A DNA stretch of 64,000 nucleotides, taken from positions 8,317 through 72,316 of the forward strand of contig UBTA01000115.1 of the NCBI GenBank assembly GCA_900468065.1. Reading direction: 5' to 3'. The notes under the pieces are model-generated. The model was given only the letters and a program-made list of their open reading frames with translations. It did not search any database and was not told the origin of the DNA. The translations under genes were made by a program, and so were the position numbers. Shown piece after piece: positions 27,316 through 35,381 of this stretch. This DNA comes from Hyphomicrobiales bacterium (GTDB taxonomy: Bacteria > Pseudomonadota > Alphaproteobacteria > Rhizobiales > Rhizobiaceae). The stretch's first letter is position 1; each line of letters opens with the position of its first letter.

Positions 27316-28125
27316 ATGCGTCTTGCCAGTCTTGCCATGTATGCCAGTCCACCGCCGCTTGCCGAGGCCACGGCTAAATTGTGGGATTTCCTCAGCCAAA
27401 CACTGAAGCGGGCAGGGCTGGACGAGGTTCCGGCCAAGTTGGACGATGCCGTGGATTACCACCAGGCCTGGACGCGGCCTGATCTGCTGCTCGCCCAGAC
27501 CTGCGGCTTTCCTTACGTCAAGCATCTGCGCGGCACGGTGAAGCTGGTGGCAACACCGGTCTATGGGCATCCGGGCTGCGATGGACCGTTGATGCGCAGC
27601 GTCATTGTCGTGGCGAAAGACAGTGCTGCCCAATCCCCGGAAGACGTGCGTGGGACGCGGGCGGCGATCAACCAGCCCGACAGTAATTCCGGTTCCAACC
27701 TGTTTCGTGCCGCCATCGCGCCGTTTTCACGCAATGGGCGGTTCTTTTCCTCGGTGATCGAAACCGGCGGCCATCGCAACAGCATTGCGGCGATCACGGC
27801 CGGCAAGGCGGATGTGGCGGCGATCGACTGCGTCACCTACGGCAACGTGCTGCGGTTTGATCCTGAGAGCCTAGCCGGTGTCCGTATCCTGGCCCAAACC
27901 GTGAGCGGTCCGGGGTTGCCGTTCATCACCCGGGCGGATGCCTCCGATACGGAGGTAGCGCTGCTGAGACAGTGTCTGCAACAGTCCATCGTCGAGCCGT
28001 CGCTGGTAACCGCGCGCAACGTGCTTGGCCTCAAGGATTTCAAGGTTCTTTCCGATGCGGATTACGAGCCACTGGCCGAGCTTGAACGGCAGGCACAGAG
28101 GCTGGGTTATCCCGTTATCGTCTGA
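27316..28125 (+). CDS. PhnD-like phosphate/phosphonate-type binding protein without signal peptide
   Basis: A 269-residue type 2 periplasmic-binding-protein fold. The visible family pieces are ASLAMYASPPPLAEAT, LLLAQTCGFPYV, the central PDSNSGSNLFRAAIAP (the anion-binding loop of PhnD-like proteins) and AGKADVAAIDCVTYG. It starts with MRLASLAMY and has no signal peptide, and no permease or ATPase lies near, so it is probably a cytosolic member used for sensing or as an enzyme rather than for transport. The ligand is unknown. Confidence 0.8.
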   Translation: MRLASLAMYASPPPLAEATAKLWDFLSQTLKRAGLDEVPAKLDDAVDYHQAWTRPDLLLAQTCGFPYVKHLRGTVKLVATPVYGHPGCDGPLMRSVIVVAKDSAAQSPEDVRGTRAAINQPDSNSGSNLFRAAIAPFSRNGRFFSSVIETGGHRNSIAAITAGKADVAAIDCVTYGNVLRFDPESLAGVRILAQTVSGPGLPFITRADASDTEVALLRQCLQQSIVEPSLVTARNVLGLKDFKVLSDADYEPLAELERQAQRLGYPVIV

Positions 28126-28294
28126 CGCGCTCTGGCAGTGTTGGTCGTCGCGGGCGCTGACGCTGGCCGGGTATGCACACGATGCGTCGCACCATCTCGA
28201 ACGCAGAGACCATCAGTGGCATGCCAAAAGGCTGGCGCTCGATGAACTTGCACGGCTGCGGCTGATGCGGGAAAAATTCATTCAATCCGGTTGA
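28126..28294 (+). pseudogene. Possible headless small coding remnant
   Basis: The frame ending at TGA 28292-28294 gives a protein-like tail (LTLAGYAHDASHHLERRD, then HAKRLALDELARLRLMREKF), but no ATG, GTG or TTG with a ribosome binding site exists after the stop of the PhnD-like gene. It may be the end of a gene whose start was lost, or a small gene with a non-standard start. Coding character is judged by eye only. Confidence 0.3.
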
Positions 28295-28317
28295 CGGTTT
28301 TTTGCTTCATTTTACAG

Positions 28318-28345
28318 TTGACTCATATTTCATTCGAGTTAATAG
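28318..28345 (+). promoter_or_regulatory. Candidate promoter of the ROK-led operon
   Basis: TTGACT (28318-28323) and TAATAG (28340-28345) are 16 bases apart and lie 33 bases before the ROK start. The surrounding A/T-rich DNA (28311-28370) contrasts with the GC-rich genes. Related AATT/CGAA words on both sides could be an operator for the ROK protein itself. Confidence 0.45.
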
Positions 28346-28377
28346 TTCGGTGATAGAACGAATTAATTGAGGTGACT

Positions 28378-29592
28378 GTGAGCGAAACCCTGCGCATCTC
28401 CCGGAAGTTTTCCCAAAGGGCCGTGATGGAGGCGGTCATCCAGAACGGGCCGATCTCTCGCGCCTCGATTTCCAAGCAGACGGGGCTCTCCAAGCAGACC
28501 ATCTCGGAAATCGTCCGCCAGCTAGAGCTCGACGACTGGGTGCGCGAAACGGGGCGCACCAGCGGCCATGTCGGGCGCACGGCCGTCACCTATGAACTGG
28601 TGCCGGATGCGGCCTATATCGCGGCAGTCGATCTCGGTGGCACCAAGATCCGGCTCGCCATTGCCGACCTTGCCTGCCAGGTCTTTGCCGAGGAAGTCGT
28701 TGCGACCGACCGGCGGGGCGGACAGTTCGTCGTCGACCAGATCGCCGATCTCTGCGCGCAGGCGGCAAGCCATCTGAATATTCCGCGCGAACGTATCCGC
28801 ATGGCGGTTATCGGCGCGCCGGGCGCGCCGGATGCCAAGACCGGCCGCATCCTGCTGGCGCCGAACATCGCCGATTTCGACAAGATGAACGTGGCGGCCG
28901 CTTTCGAAAAGGCGCTCGGGATTGACGTCATCCTCGAGAACGACGTCAATCTGGCGGTGCTCGGCGAAAACTGGCTGGGCCAGGGGCAGGGTATCGACAA
29001 TCTCGCCTTCATCGCCGTCGGGACTGGTATCGGCGGTGGCCTGATGGTCGGCGGACAGCTGGTGCGCGGCGCGATGAATGCAGCCGGCGAGCTGGGCTTC
29101 CTGCCGTTCGGTGCTGATCCCTTCGATCCGGAATCGCTGCGCACCGGTGCCTTTGAACGTGTCACCGCCTCGATCGGCATCATGGAACATTATGCGGCCG
29201 CATCCGGCGAGACGGCATCCGTGCCGGCAATTTTCGAGCGGGCGGCAAGCGGTGATGTGCATGCCGCAGTCACGCTCGACGAGACGGCTAAATATCTGGC
29301 ACGCGGCATCAGCGCGATTGCAGCCATTGCCAATCCGGAAAAGGTCATCATGGGCGGCTCGATCGGTCTGCGGCCGGAGCTGATCGATCGCATCCGCACG
29401 TTCCTGCCAACCTGCTTTCCCTATCCCGTCGATATCGAAGCGAGCCAGCTCGGGCAGCGCGCGGCGATCGTGGGTGCTGCGGCGATCGGACTCAGCCATC
29501 TACACAATGCGCTGTTTGGCGCGGATGCACCCGACAGCCGAATGTCGCTGCCGCCGGCAGAAACCGTGACATTCCGGGAGGCTCTGCGATGA
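28378..29592 (+). CDS. ROK-family transcriptional regulator
   Basis: A 404-residue protein with an N-terminal winged helix-turn-helix (AVMEAVIQNGPISRASISKQ, TGLSKQTISEIVRQLE) and a ROK domain with AAVDLGGTKIRLAIADL, LENDVNLAVLGENWLG and VGTGIGGGLMVGG. The ROK zinc motif (C-x-CGxxGC) is missing: after GELGFLPFG comes ADPFDPESLRTGAFE. It is therefore a repressor-type ROK protein and probably not a sugar kinase. The GTG at 28378 with GAGG six bases before is preferred over GTG 28372. It overlaps the M20 gene by ATGA and very likely controls the transporter cluster that follows. Confidence 0.88.
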   Translation: MSETLRISRKFSQRAVMEAVIQNGPISRASISKQTGLSKQTISEIVRQLELDDWVRETGRTSGHVGRTAVTYELVPDAAYIAAVDLGGTKIRLAIADLACQVFAEEVVATDRRGGQFVVDQIADLCAQAASHLNIPRERIRMAVIGAPGAPDAKTGRILLAPNIADFDKMNVAAAFEKALGIDVILENDVNLAVLGENWLGQGQGIDNLAFIAVGTGIGGGLMVGGQLVRGAMNAAGELGFLPFGADPFDPESLRTGAFERVTASIGIMEHYAAASGETASVPAIFERAASGDVHAAVTLDETAKYLARGISAIAAIANPEKVIMGGSIGLRPELIDRIRTFLPTCFPYPVDIEASQLGQRAAIVGAAAIGLSHLHNALFGADAPDSRMSLPPAETVTFREALR

Positions 29593-30848
29593 ACACGCCG
29601 AACGCCCTGACGGAAGGATTGCGTGCCGCACTCGACCGCGACGATGCGATTGCCTTGTTGCGCGGCGCAATCGGAGCCGAGAGCATTACCGGCAACGAGG
29701 CGAATTTTGTCGGCTTTCTCGAAAGCCAGATGCGGGCACGGGGGATCGGCGGCATCCATGTCTCCGATTTCCTGCCGGGCCGTCCGAACATCCGCGGCGA
29801 GCGCAAGGGCGATGGCAGCGGCAAGCGGCTGCTGTTTATCGGCCATACGGACACTGTGCATGTGGAAGGCTGGCGGGAGCACTGGGCGGGCACCGAGCGG
29901 GAAGACCCGTTTGGGGCGCCCATCATCGACGGGCAGATCTGGGGCCGGGGTGCCGGAGACCTGAAGGCGGGGATTTGCAGTTCGCTGGCGGCGCTGAGCC
30001 TGCTCGACAAGGCAGGGATCACGCTGAAGGGTGATGTTTCCTTTGCCTTTGTCGGCGACGAGGAGAGCGGCCAGCCGGGCACCGGCGTGTCGGCGGGGAT
30101 CAAGGATTTTGCCGCCAGCATCGAGGCGGGCGCGGTGGCAAAGCCGGATTTCACGGTCTATGTCGAGCCGACGCAGCTGGCAGTCTATCCGGCGCAGATC
30201 GGTTTTTTCATCACCGATATCAAGATTACCGGCAGATCCGCCTATTTCGGCGTGCCGGAACTTGGGCGCGATGCGCTGAAGGCAAGCCATGCGGTGATGT
30301 CGGCGTTGTGGACACATTCCGACGAAGTCTCGGCGCGCGCCGAACATCCGCTGATCGGGCGTGGGTTCCTGTTGATCACCGGGCTTTCAGGCGGTGGTTT
30401 CATCGCCGTGCCGGAGGAGTGCACGCTGTCACTGATCCGCAAGCTCCTGCCGGGGGAGTCGCTCGATACGGCGGCAGCCGAGCTGGAAGGCGTTATCCGC
30501 GGCGCTGTGTCCGATCCGCAGATCAAAATCGAGATTTCCTATCCGGCCGGCCGCGATCATGTGCTGGGTGGTTCGGCGGCGGAAATCGATCAGGACCTGC
30601 CGGAAGTGGCAATGCTGTGCGCTGCCGTCGGCGAGGCGATGATCGGACGGGGCGAGATACAGGGCGCGCCGTTCTGGTCGGAATCGCCGTTCTTCGTCAA
30701 CCGGCTGGGCGTGCCTGCCGTCTATTGTGCGCCCGGTGATATCCGCAACTGCCACACGTTCGAGGAGCATGTCGATGTCGAGGAATATCTCGCCGGGATC
30801 GTGGCGTTCGCCACCTTCATGGCGCGCTATTGCGGCATCGTGGAATGA
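29589..30848 (+). CDS. M20-family metallo-amidohydrolase (ArgE/DapE type)
   Basis: A 419-residue dinuclear zinc hydrolase. Metal and catalytic residues: His86 and Asp88 in FIGHTDTVH, Asp124 in GRGAGDLKAG, Glu158-Glu159 in GDEESGQ, Glu in YVEPTQLAV, and a C-terminal His in RNCHTFEEHVDVEE. The dimerisation lid lies between about 190 and 310. The family removes acyl or aminoacyl groups from amino-acid-like substrates (acetylornithine, succinyl-diaminopimelate, dipeptides). The substrate here is unknown, but the gene sits between its regulator and a solute uptake system, so it probably processes the imported compound. It is cytosolic with no signal peptide. Confidence 0.88.
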   Translation: MNTPNALTEGLRAALDRDDAIALLRGAIGAESITGNEANFVGFLESQMRARGIGGIHVSDFLPGRPNIRGERKGDGSGKRLLFIGHTDTVHVEGWREHWAGTEREDPFGAPIIDGQIWGRGAGDLKAGICSSLAALSLLDKAGITLKGDVSFAFVGDEESGQPGTGVSAGIKDFAASIEAGAVAKPDFTVYVEPTQLAVYPAQIGFFITDIKITGRSAYFGVPELGRDALKASHAVMSALWTHSDEVSARAEHPLIGRGFLLITGLSGGGFIAVPEECTLSLIRKLLPGESLDTAAAELEGVIRGAVSDPQIKIEISYPAGRDHVLGGSAAEIDQDLPEVAMLCAAVGEAMIGRGEIQGAPFWSESPFFVNRLGVPAVYCAPGDIRNCHTFEEHVDVEEYLAGIVAFATFMARYCGIVE

Positions 30849-30889
30849 GCAACTGAACCATCGATAATCTGAAAAAAGGGAACAGAAAG

Positions 30890-31945
30890 ATGCTTATCAG
30901 GACGTTTTTGAATGCCGCGCTTCTGACTTGCGCGATGATCACCGCAACCCATGCGCAAACCGTCGGCCCGGCCGGCGAAACAGCAACACCAAGCGCTGAA
31001 ATCAAGCTTTCCGATAGTGACATCGCTAGCCTGAAGGGCAAGGGCTACAAGGCAGCTTTGCTCTGGCACACGTCGTCCGACTTCATCAATGCGGTTTCGG
31101 CCGGCGCCAAGGATGAGTTCGCCAAGGCGGGCGTTGAGGTGGTTGTCACCACCGATGCAGGCTTTGATGCCGCCCGCCAGCGCAGCGATATCGAGACGGC
31201 GCTGGCTGCCAAGCCGAATGTCATCCTCGCCCTGCCGCTCGACCCGACGACTTCGGCCGAAGCCTTCCGCCAAGCGGTGACCGACGGCACCAAGCTGGTC
31301 TTCCTCTCCAATCTTCCGGCCGGCTATAAGCATGGCACAGACTATGCCGCGATCGTGACCGACGACCTGTTCCAGATGGGCAAGCAGGCGGCCGATGCGC
31401 TGGCGAAATCGATCGGCGGCAAGGGCAAGGTCGGCTACATCTTCCACGATGCCAGCTACTACGTCACCAACCAGCGCGACCAGGCCTTCAAGACGACCAT
31501 CGAGAAGGATTATCCGGATATCAAGATCGTGGCCGAACAGGGCATTTCCGATCCGGCTCGCGCCGAGGAACTGGCCAATGCCATGCTGCTGCAGAACCCT
31601 GATCTCGACGGCATCTATGTGACCTGGGCCGAACCGGCCGAAGGCGTGCTTTCTGCTCTGCGCGGCGCCGGCAATACCAGGACCAAGGTGGTGACGCTCG
31701 ATCTGTCTGAACCTGCGGCACTCGACATGGTCAAGGGCGGCAATGTGGTCGCGCTTGTTGCCGACAAGGCCTATGAGCTTGGCCAGACCATGGCTGCCAC
31801 CGGATTGAAGGCGCTGCTCGGCCAGGAAACACCTGCCTTTATCGTTGCCCCCGCGCTGACCGTGACCAAGGCGGATGTCTCCGAAGGCTGGAAGCAGTCG
31901 CTCAACCGCGATGCGCCGCAGTCGGTTCTCGATGCCGCGAAGTGA
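30890..31945 (+). CDS. ABC transporter substrate-binding protein, RbsB/XylF-like (paralog 1)
   Basis: A 351-residue exported binding protein. A signal peptide is clear (MLIRTFLNAALLTCAMITA, cleaved after THAQ). The mature part is a type 1 periplasmic binding fold: KAALLWHTSSDFINAVSAGA, VVVTTDAGFDAARQRSDIE, VILALPLDPTTSAEAFRQA, VTDDLFQMGKQAADALA, GKGKVGYIFHDASYYVTNQR and TWAEPAEGVLSALRG. The family usually binds sugars, but YHDA-type pocket residues and the gene neighbours leave the ligand open. It is 41 bases after the M20 gene. A near-identical fold is encoded by the next gene. Confidence 0.92.
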   Translation: MLIRTFLNAALLTCAMITATHAQTVGPAGETATPSAEIKLSDSDIASLKGKGYKAALLWHTSSDFINAVSAGAKDEFAKAGVEVVVTTDAGFDAARQRSDIETALAAKPNVILALPLDPTTSAEAFRQAVTDGTKLVFLSNLPAGYKHGTDYAAIVTDDLFQMGKQAADALAKSIGGKGKVGYIFHDASYYVTNQRDQAFKTTIEKDYPDIKIVAEQGISDPARAEELANAMLLQNPDLDGIYVTWAEPAEGVLSALRGAGNTRTKVVTLDLSEPAALDMVKGGNVVALVADKAYELGQTMAATGLKALLGQETPAFIVAPALTVTKADVSEGWKQSLNRDAPQSVLDAAK

Positions 31946-31951
31946 TCTGCT

Positions 31952-31982
31952 GCGCCGGGCTGTGCGAACAGCCGCCCGGCGC
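31952..31982 (+). repeat. Hairpin between the two binding-protein genes
   Basis: GCGCCGGGC (31952-31960) pairs perfectly with GCCCGGCGC (31974-31982) around a 13-base loop, starting 7 bases after the stop. There is no T tract, so it more likely protects or processes the message than ends it. Confidence 0.75.
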
Positions 31983-32012
31983 GCAACAACCCGAGATTCT
32001 GGAGGAATGATG

Positions 32013-33076
32013 ATGAACAAGCTGTCGATGATCCCGGCGGGGCTGGTTGCCGCGCTTTTGTCCACCCACGCCTTTGCCGCCGATGGCGCGACCACCGGTC
32101 CGCATGGCGAAAAGCCAACGCCGGCCGCCAGCTTCACGCTGACGCCGGAGGAGGAGGCGAAGATCAAGGACGGCAAATTCACCGCCGCCCTCGTCTGGCA
32201 TGAGATGAGCGAATATACGAATGCGGTCAACAGCGGGGCGCAGGACGAATTCAAGCGTCTGGGCGTCGAAGTCGTCGCCCAGACGGACGCCGGTTTCGAT
32301 GCCGCCCGCCAAAAGGCCGATGTCGAGACGGTGCTTGCCAAGAAGCCTTCGATCATCCTGTCGCTGCCGGTTGATCCGGCCACCGCCGGGCCGATCTACG
32401 ATCCGGCGTTGAAGGCAGGCGTCAAGCTCGCCTTCGTCGACAACTCGCCGCAAGGCTACGTGCAGGGCAGGGACTATGTGACGATCGTGTCCGACGACCT
32501 GTTCCAGATGGGCCACAAGGCAGGCGTGGCCATGGCCGAGGCGCTCGGGAAAAAGGGTAAGGTCGGCTACATCTTCCATGACGCCGATTTCTATGTGACC
32601 AATCAGCGCGACCAGGCCTTCAAGTCGACGATCGAGCAGGACTATCCTGACATGAAGATCACCGCCGAGGCGGGCATGGCCGACCCGGCCCGGGCGGAAG
32701 AGATCGCCCAGGCGATGGTGACGCAGAATCCTGATCTGGACGGCATCTATGTGACCTGGGCGGAACCTGCGCTGAGCGTGCTCTCCACCCTGCGCGCTGC
32801 CGGAAACACCCATACCAAGATCGTTACGCTCGATCTCAACGAACCGGCGGCGCTCGACATGGTCAAGGGGGCGCGGTTGCAGCACTTGTGGCCGATGAAG
32901 CCTACAATATCGGCGTGACTGCAGCCCGTGCGGCGGCCGGATCGGTGGTCGGCAAGCAGGCTGAGCCGTTCCTGGTGGTGGATTCGCTTGCGGTCACCAA
33001 GGACACGGTCAAGGACGGTTGGAAGAAGTCGCTCAACAAGGATGTCCCGGCGACCGTCGCTGAAGCCATCAAGTGA
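32013..33076 (+). pseudogene. ABC substrate-binding protein paralog 2, frameshifted near its end
   Basis: It opens with MNKLSMIPAGLVAALLSTHA, a signal peptide cleaved after AFA, then the same fold as paralog 1 (VVAQTDAGFDAARQKAD, DDLFQMGHKAGVAMA, GKVGYIFHDADFYVTNQRDQ). Near 32870 the frame breaks after ALDMVKG: the original frame ends early at 32918 with unrelated residues, while the expected text (AVAALVADEAYNIGV through SLNKDVPATVAEAIK) continues in another frame to 33076. The break lies in a GGGGGCGCGG run and fits loss of one base. GGAGG at 32001 sits best with ATG 32013. It is a disabled spare receptor or a sequencing error. Without the last 60 residues the C-lobe cannot form. Confidence 0.85.
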
Positions 33077-33097
33077 TCTGGGCTAATTAAAATCGTA

Positions 33098-33152
33098 GCA
33101 GCGGCCGCTCATGAAAGGCGCCGCTGCCCGGCGGGAGCCAGGAGTTCCCGCC
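33098..33152 (+). repeat. Double hairpin between binding-protein and permease genes
   Basis: Stem 1 is GCAGCGGC (33098-33105) with GCCGCTGC (33120-33127); stem 2 is GGCGGGA (33130-33136) with TCCCGCC (33146-33152). Both are perfect. Such structures after binding-protein genes commonly stabilise the upstream message and lower permease output. They lie 28 bases before the permease start. Confidence 0.75.
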
Positions 33153-33179
33153 CATACCCCGCTCTTCGAAGGAACCGCT

Positions 33180-34157
33180 ATGTCCAGCGCCCCAAGCAAT
33201 GCCGCCAACCCGGCGATGAGCATGATCAGCCGCATCAATATCCAGCAATATGTCGTCTATGTCGGCTTTCTGGCGATCTTCCTGTTCTTCGCCATCGTGC
33301 TGAAGGACAGCGGGTTCCTGACGGTGCGCAACCTCTCCAACATCGTGCTACAGACGGCGCCGATCACGATCATGGCGATCGGCATGGTCTTCGTGCTGTC
33401 GGCCGGCGAGATCGACCTGTCGATCGGCTCGACCGTCGCGGTCGCAGCGCTCGCCGCCGCCGTGACGATGAATGCCTATGGCATGATCGCCGGCATCGCC
33501 GCCGGGATCGGGGCAGGGGTTGCCATCGGGCTGGTGAACGGCCTTTTGGTCGCTTATGTCCGGCTGCCATCGTTTCTGGTGACGCTGGCAACGCTCGGAC
33601 TGTTTGCCGGTGTCGCCCGCTCGCTCACCAACCTGCGCTCCATTCCCGTTACCGACAGCATGTTTACCGGCTTCTTCGGCTCCGGCTCGCTGCTCGGCAT
33701 TCCATCGCTGATCTGGTGGACGGTCATTGCGATTGCTGCCGGGCATCTGATCTTCCGCGAAACCCGGTTCGGCGCCCATGTTCTGGCAACCGGCGACAAC
33801 GCGCGCGCCGCCAGCGTATCCGGCATTCCCGTGCCGCGCATCCGCCTCGCCGTTCTGGTGATCAGCGGCGCGCTCGCCGGTCTTGCCGGCCTGCTCTATG
33901 CCGGCCGTCTTCAAGCGGCGAAATATACGCTGGGCGAAACCGATCTGATGACGGTGATTGCCGCTGTCATCGTCGGCGGCACGCTGCTGAACGGTGGCAA
34001 GGGCTCGATCGTCGGTGCGCTCGTCGGTTCGCTGATGATGGGCATGCTCAACAATGGCCTGATCCTGATGGGGCTTTCCGTTTCCGACCAGATGATCGTC
34101 CGTGGTCTCATCATTCTCGCCGCAGTCGCCGTGTCGCTGCGCGAAAAGCTGCGCTGA
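33180..34157 (+). CDS. ABC transporter permease, RbsC-like
   Basis: A 325-residue inner-membrane protein of the sugar-type (BPD_transp_2) family. About ten hydrophobic helices can be traced, beginning YVVYVGFLAIFLFFAIVL and including TIMAIGMVFVLSAGEIDLSI, the conserved GxEIDLSxGS motif, VAIGLVNGLLVAYVRLPSFL, ATGDNARAASVSGIP (the ATPase-coupling loop) and AAVIVGGTLLNGGKGSIVGA. ATG 33180 has AAGGAA upstream; the frame extends to 33111 through the hairpins, which argues against the longer start. It should pair with itself and with the ATPase at 35382. Confidence 0.93.
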   Translation: MSSAPSNAANPAMSMISRINIQQYVVYVGFLAIFLFFAIVLKDSGFLTVRNLSNIVLQTAPITIMAIGMVFVLSAGEIDLSIGSTVAVAALAAAVTMNAYGMIAGIAAGIGAGVAIGLVNGLLVAYVRLPSFLVTLATLGLFAGVARSLTNLRSIPVTDSMFTGFFGSGSLLGIPSLIWWTVIAIAAGHLIFRETRFGAHVLATGDNARAASVSGIPVPRIRLAVLVISGALAGLAGLLYAGRLQAAKYTLGETDLMTVIAAVIVGGTLLNGGKGSIVGALVGSLMMGMLNNGLILMGLSVSDQMIVRGLIILAAVAVSLREKLR

Positions 34158-34171
34158 AGAAAGGATACCCA

Positions 34172-35371
34172 ATGTTTCTCGACGTTCTGCGCCGCCGCAA
34201 CCCGAAATTCCTTGAAGCTGCCATCGCGTTGCACCGGCAGGGTAAGATCCCGGCCAATGCCTATGTGCTCGATCTCGATGCCGTCGAGGCCAATGCCCGC
34301 GTGCTGAAGACAGAGGCAGACCGCCTGGGATTGAAGATATTTGCGATGACCAAGCAGGTCGGCCGCGCCAGTTCGTTCTGCGCTGCCGTGCAGCGGGGCG
34401 GCATCGACCGGTCCGTAGCGGTCGACATGGCCTGCGCCCGCGCTACCCACCGGGCTGGTCTTCGCGTCGGCCATCTCGGTCATCTGCAGCAGGTTGCCCG
34501 CCATGAAGCCAAGGCCGCTGCCGCGACCTTCCGGCCGGATTACTGGACCGTCTTTAACGATGACAAGGCGAGTGAAGCCGCTGAAGGCGCCAGGGCGGCG
34601 GGCTATGTGCAGAACCTGCTGGGCCGCATCAAAGCGGAAGGGGACACTTTCTATCGTGGCCATGAAGGCGGTTTCGATGCTGCCGACGTTGCTGCTGTTG
34701 CCGACGCCTTCGATGCGCTGGAGGGCGGGCGGTTTGCCGGGATCACTACATTTCCGGCGCTGCTGTTCGACCACAAGACCCGCAAGGTTTTGCCGACCCA
34801 CAATCTGGCGACGCTGACCAAGGCCGCCGAGGCGCTGGCGAAGGCCGGACGCACCGGCATTGAGGTCAACGCGCCGGGCACGACATCCTCGGTTCTGCTG
34901 CAGGGGCTGGCCGATGCCGGTGCGACGCAGTGCGAGCCTGGAAACGGCCTGCACGGTACGACGGCGCTGCATGTGGTGGAAGACCTGCCGGAGCTTCCGG
35001 CCGTCTGCTACCTCACCGAGGTCTCGCATCTCTCCGGCGGCAAGGCCTATTGCTTTGGTGGCGGCTTCTACATCGACCCGATCTTTCCGGACTATGACGT
35101 CAAGGCGATTGTCTCGGACGAACCAACGGTCGCTGCGTCGTCACTGCGCAGCGTCGAGGTGCCGCCGCCATCGGCCATCGACTATTACGCGATGATCGAT
35201 GCCACCGGCCCGAAAGCGCCGAAGCCGGGCGATACAGCCGTCTTCGGGTTCCGTGGACAGGCATTTGTCACCCGCGCCTATGTCGTTGGCGTTTCGGGAA
35301 TTTCAAAGGGCATGCCGAAAGTCGAAAGCATCGAGAACAGCTTCGGCGAACCTCAATCTTGGCCGGTATAG
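34172..35371 (+). CDS. YhfX-like PLP enzyme, alanine-racemase fold
   Basis: A 399-residue fold-type III PLP protein. The start MFLDVLRRRNPKFLEAAIAL and NAYVLDLDAVEANARVLKTE match E. coli YhfX-type proteins. The likely Schiff-base Lys is residue 61 in IFAMTKQVGR. Later motifs are DMACARATHRAGLRVGHLGH, GITTFPALLFD, EVNAPGTTSSVLLQ and PGNGLHGTTALH. The reaction is not established; relatives racemise or cleave amino acids. Lying between permease and ATPase genes it presumably acts on the imported compound, which would make that compound an amino acid or a derivative after the M20 enzyme has deacylated it. It is cytosolic. ATG 34172 has AAAGGA upstream. Confidence 0.82.
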   Translation: MFLDVLRRRNPKFLEAAIALHRQGKIPANAYVLDLDAVEANARVLKTEADRLGLKIFAMTKQVGRASSFCAAVQRGGIDRSVAVDMACARATHRAGLRVGHLGHLQQVARHEAKAAAATFRPDYWTVFNDDKASEAAEGARAAGYVQNLLGRIKAEGDTFYRGHEGGFDAADVAAVADAFDALEGGRFAGITTFPALLFDHKTRKVLPTHNLATLTKAAEALAKAGRTGIEVNAPGTTSSVLLQGLADAGATQCEPGNGLHGTTALHVVEDLPELPAVCYLTEVSHLSGGKAYCFGGGFYIDPIFPDYDVKAIVSDEPTVAASSLRSVEVPPPSAIDYYAMIDATGPKAPKPGDTAVFGFRGQAFVTRAYVVGVSGISKGMPKVESIENSFGEPQSWPV

Positions 35372-35381
35372 GAGAATGACC

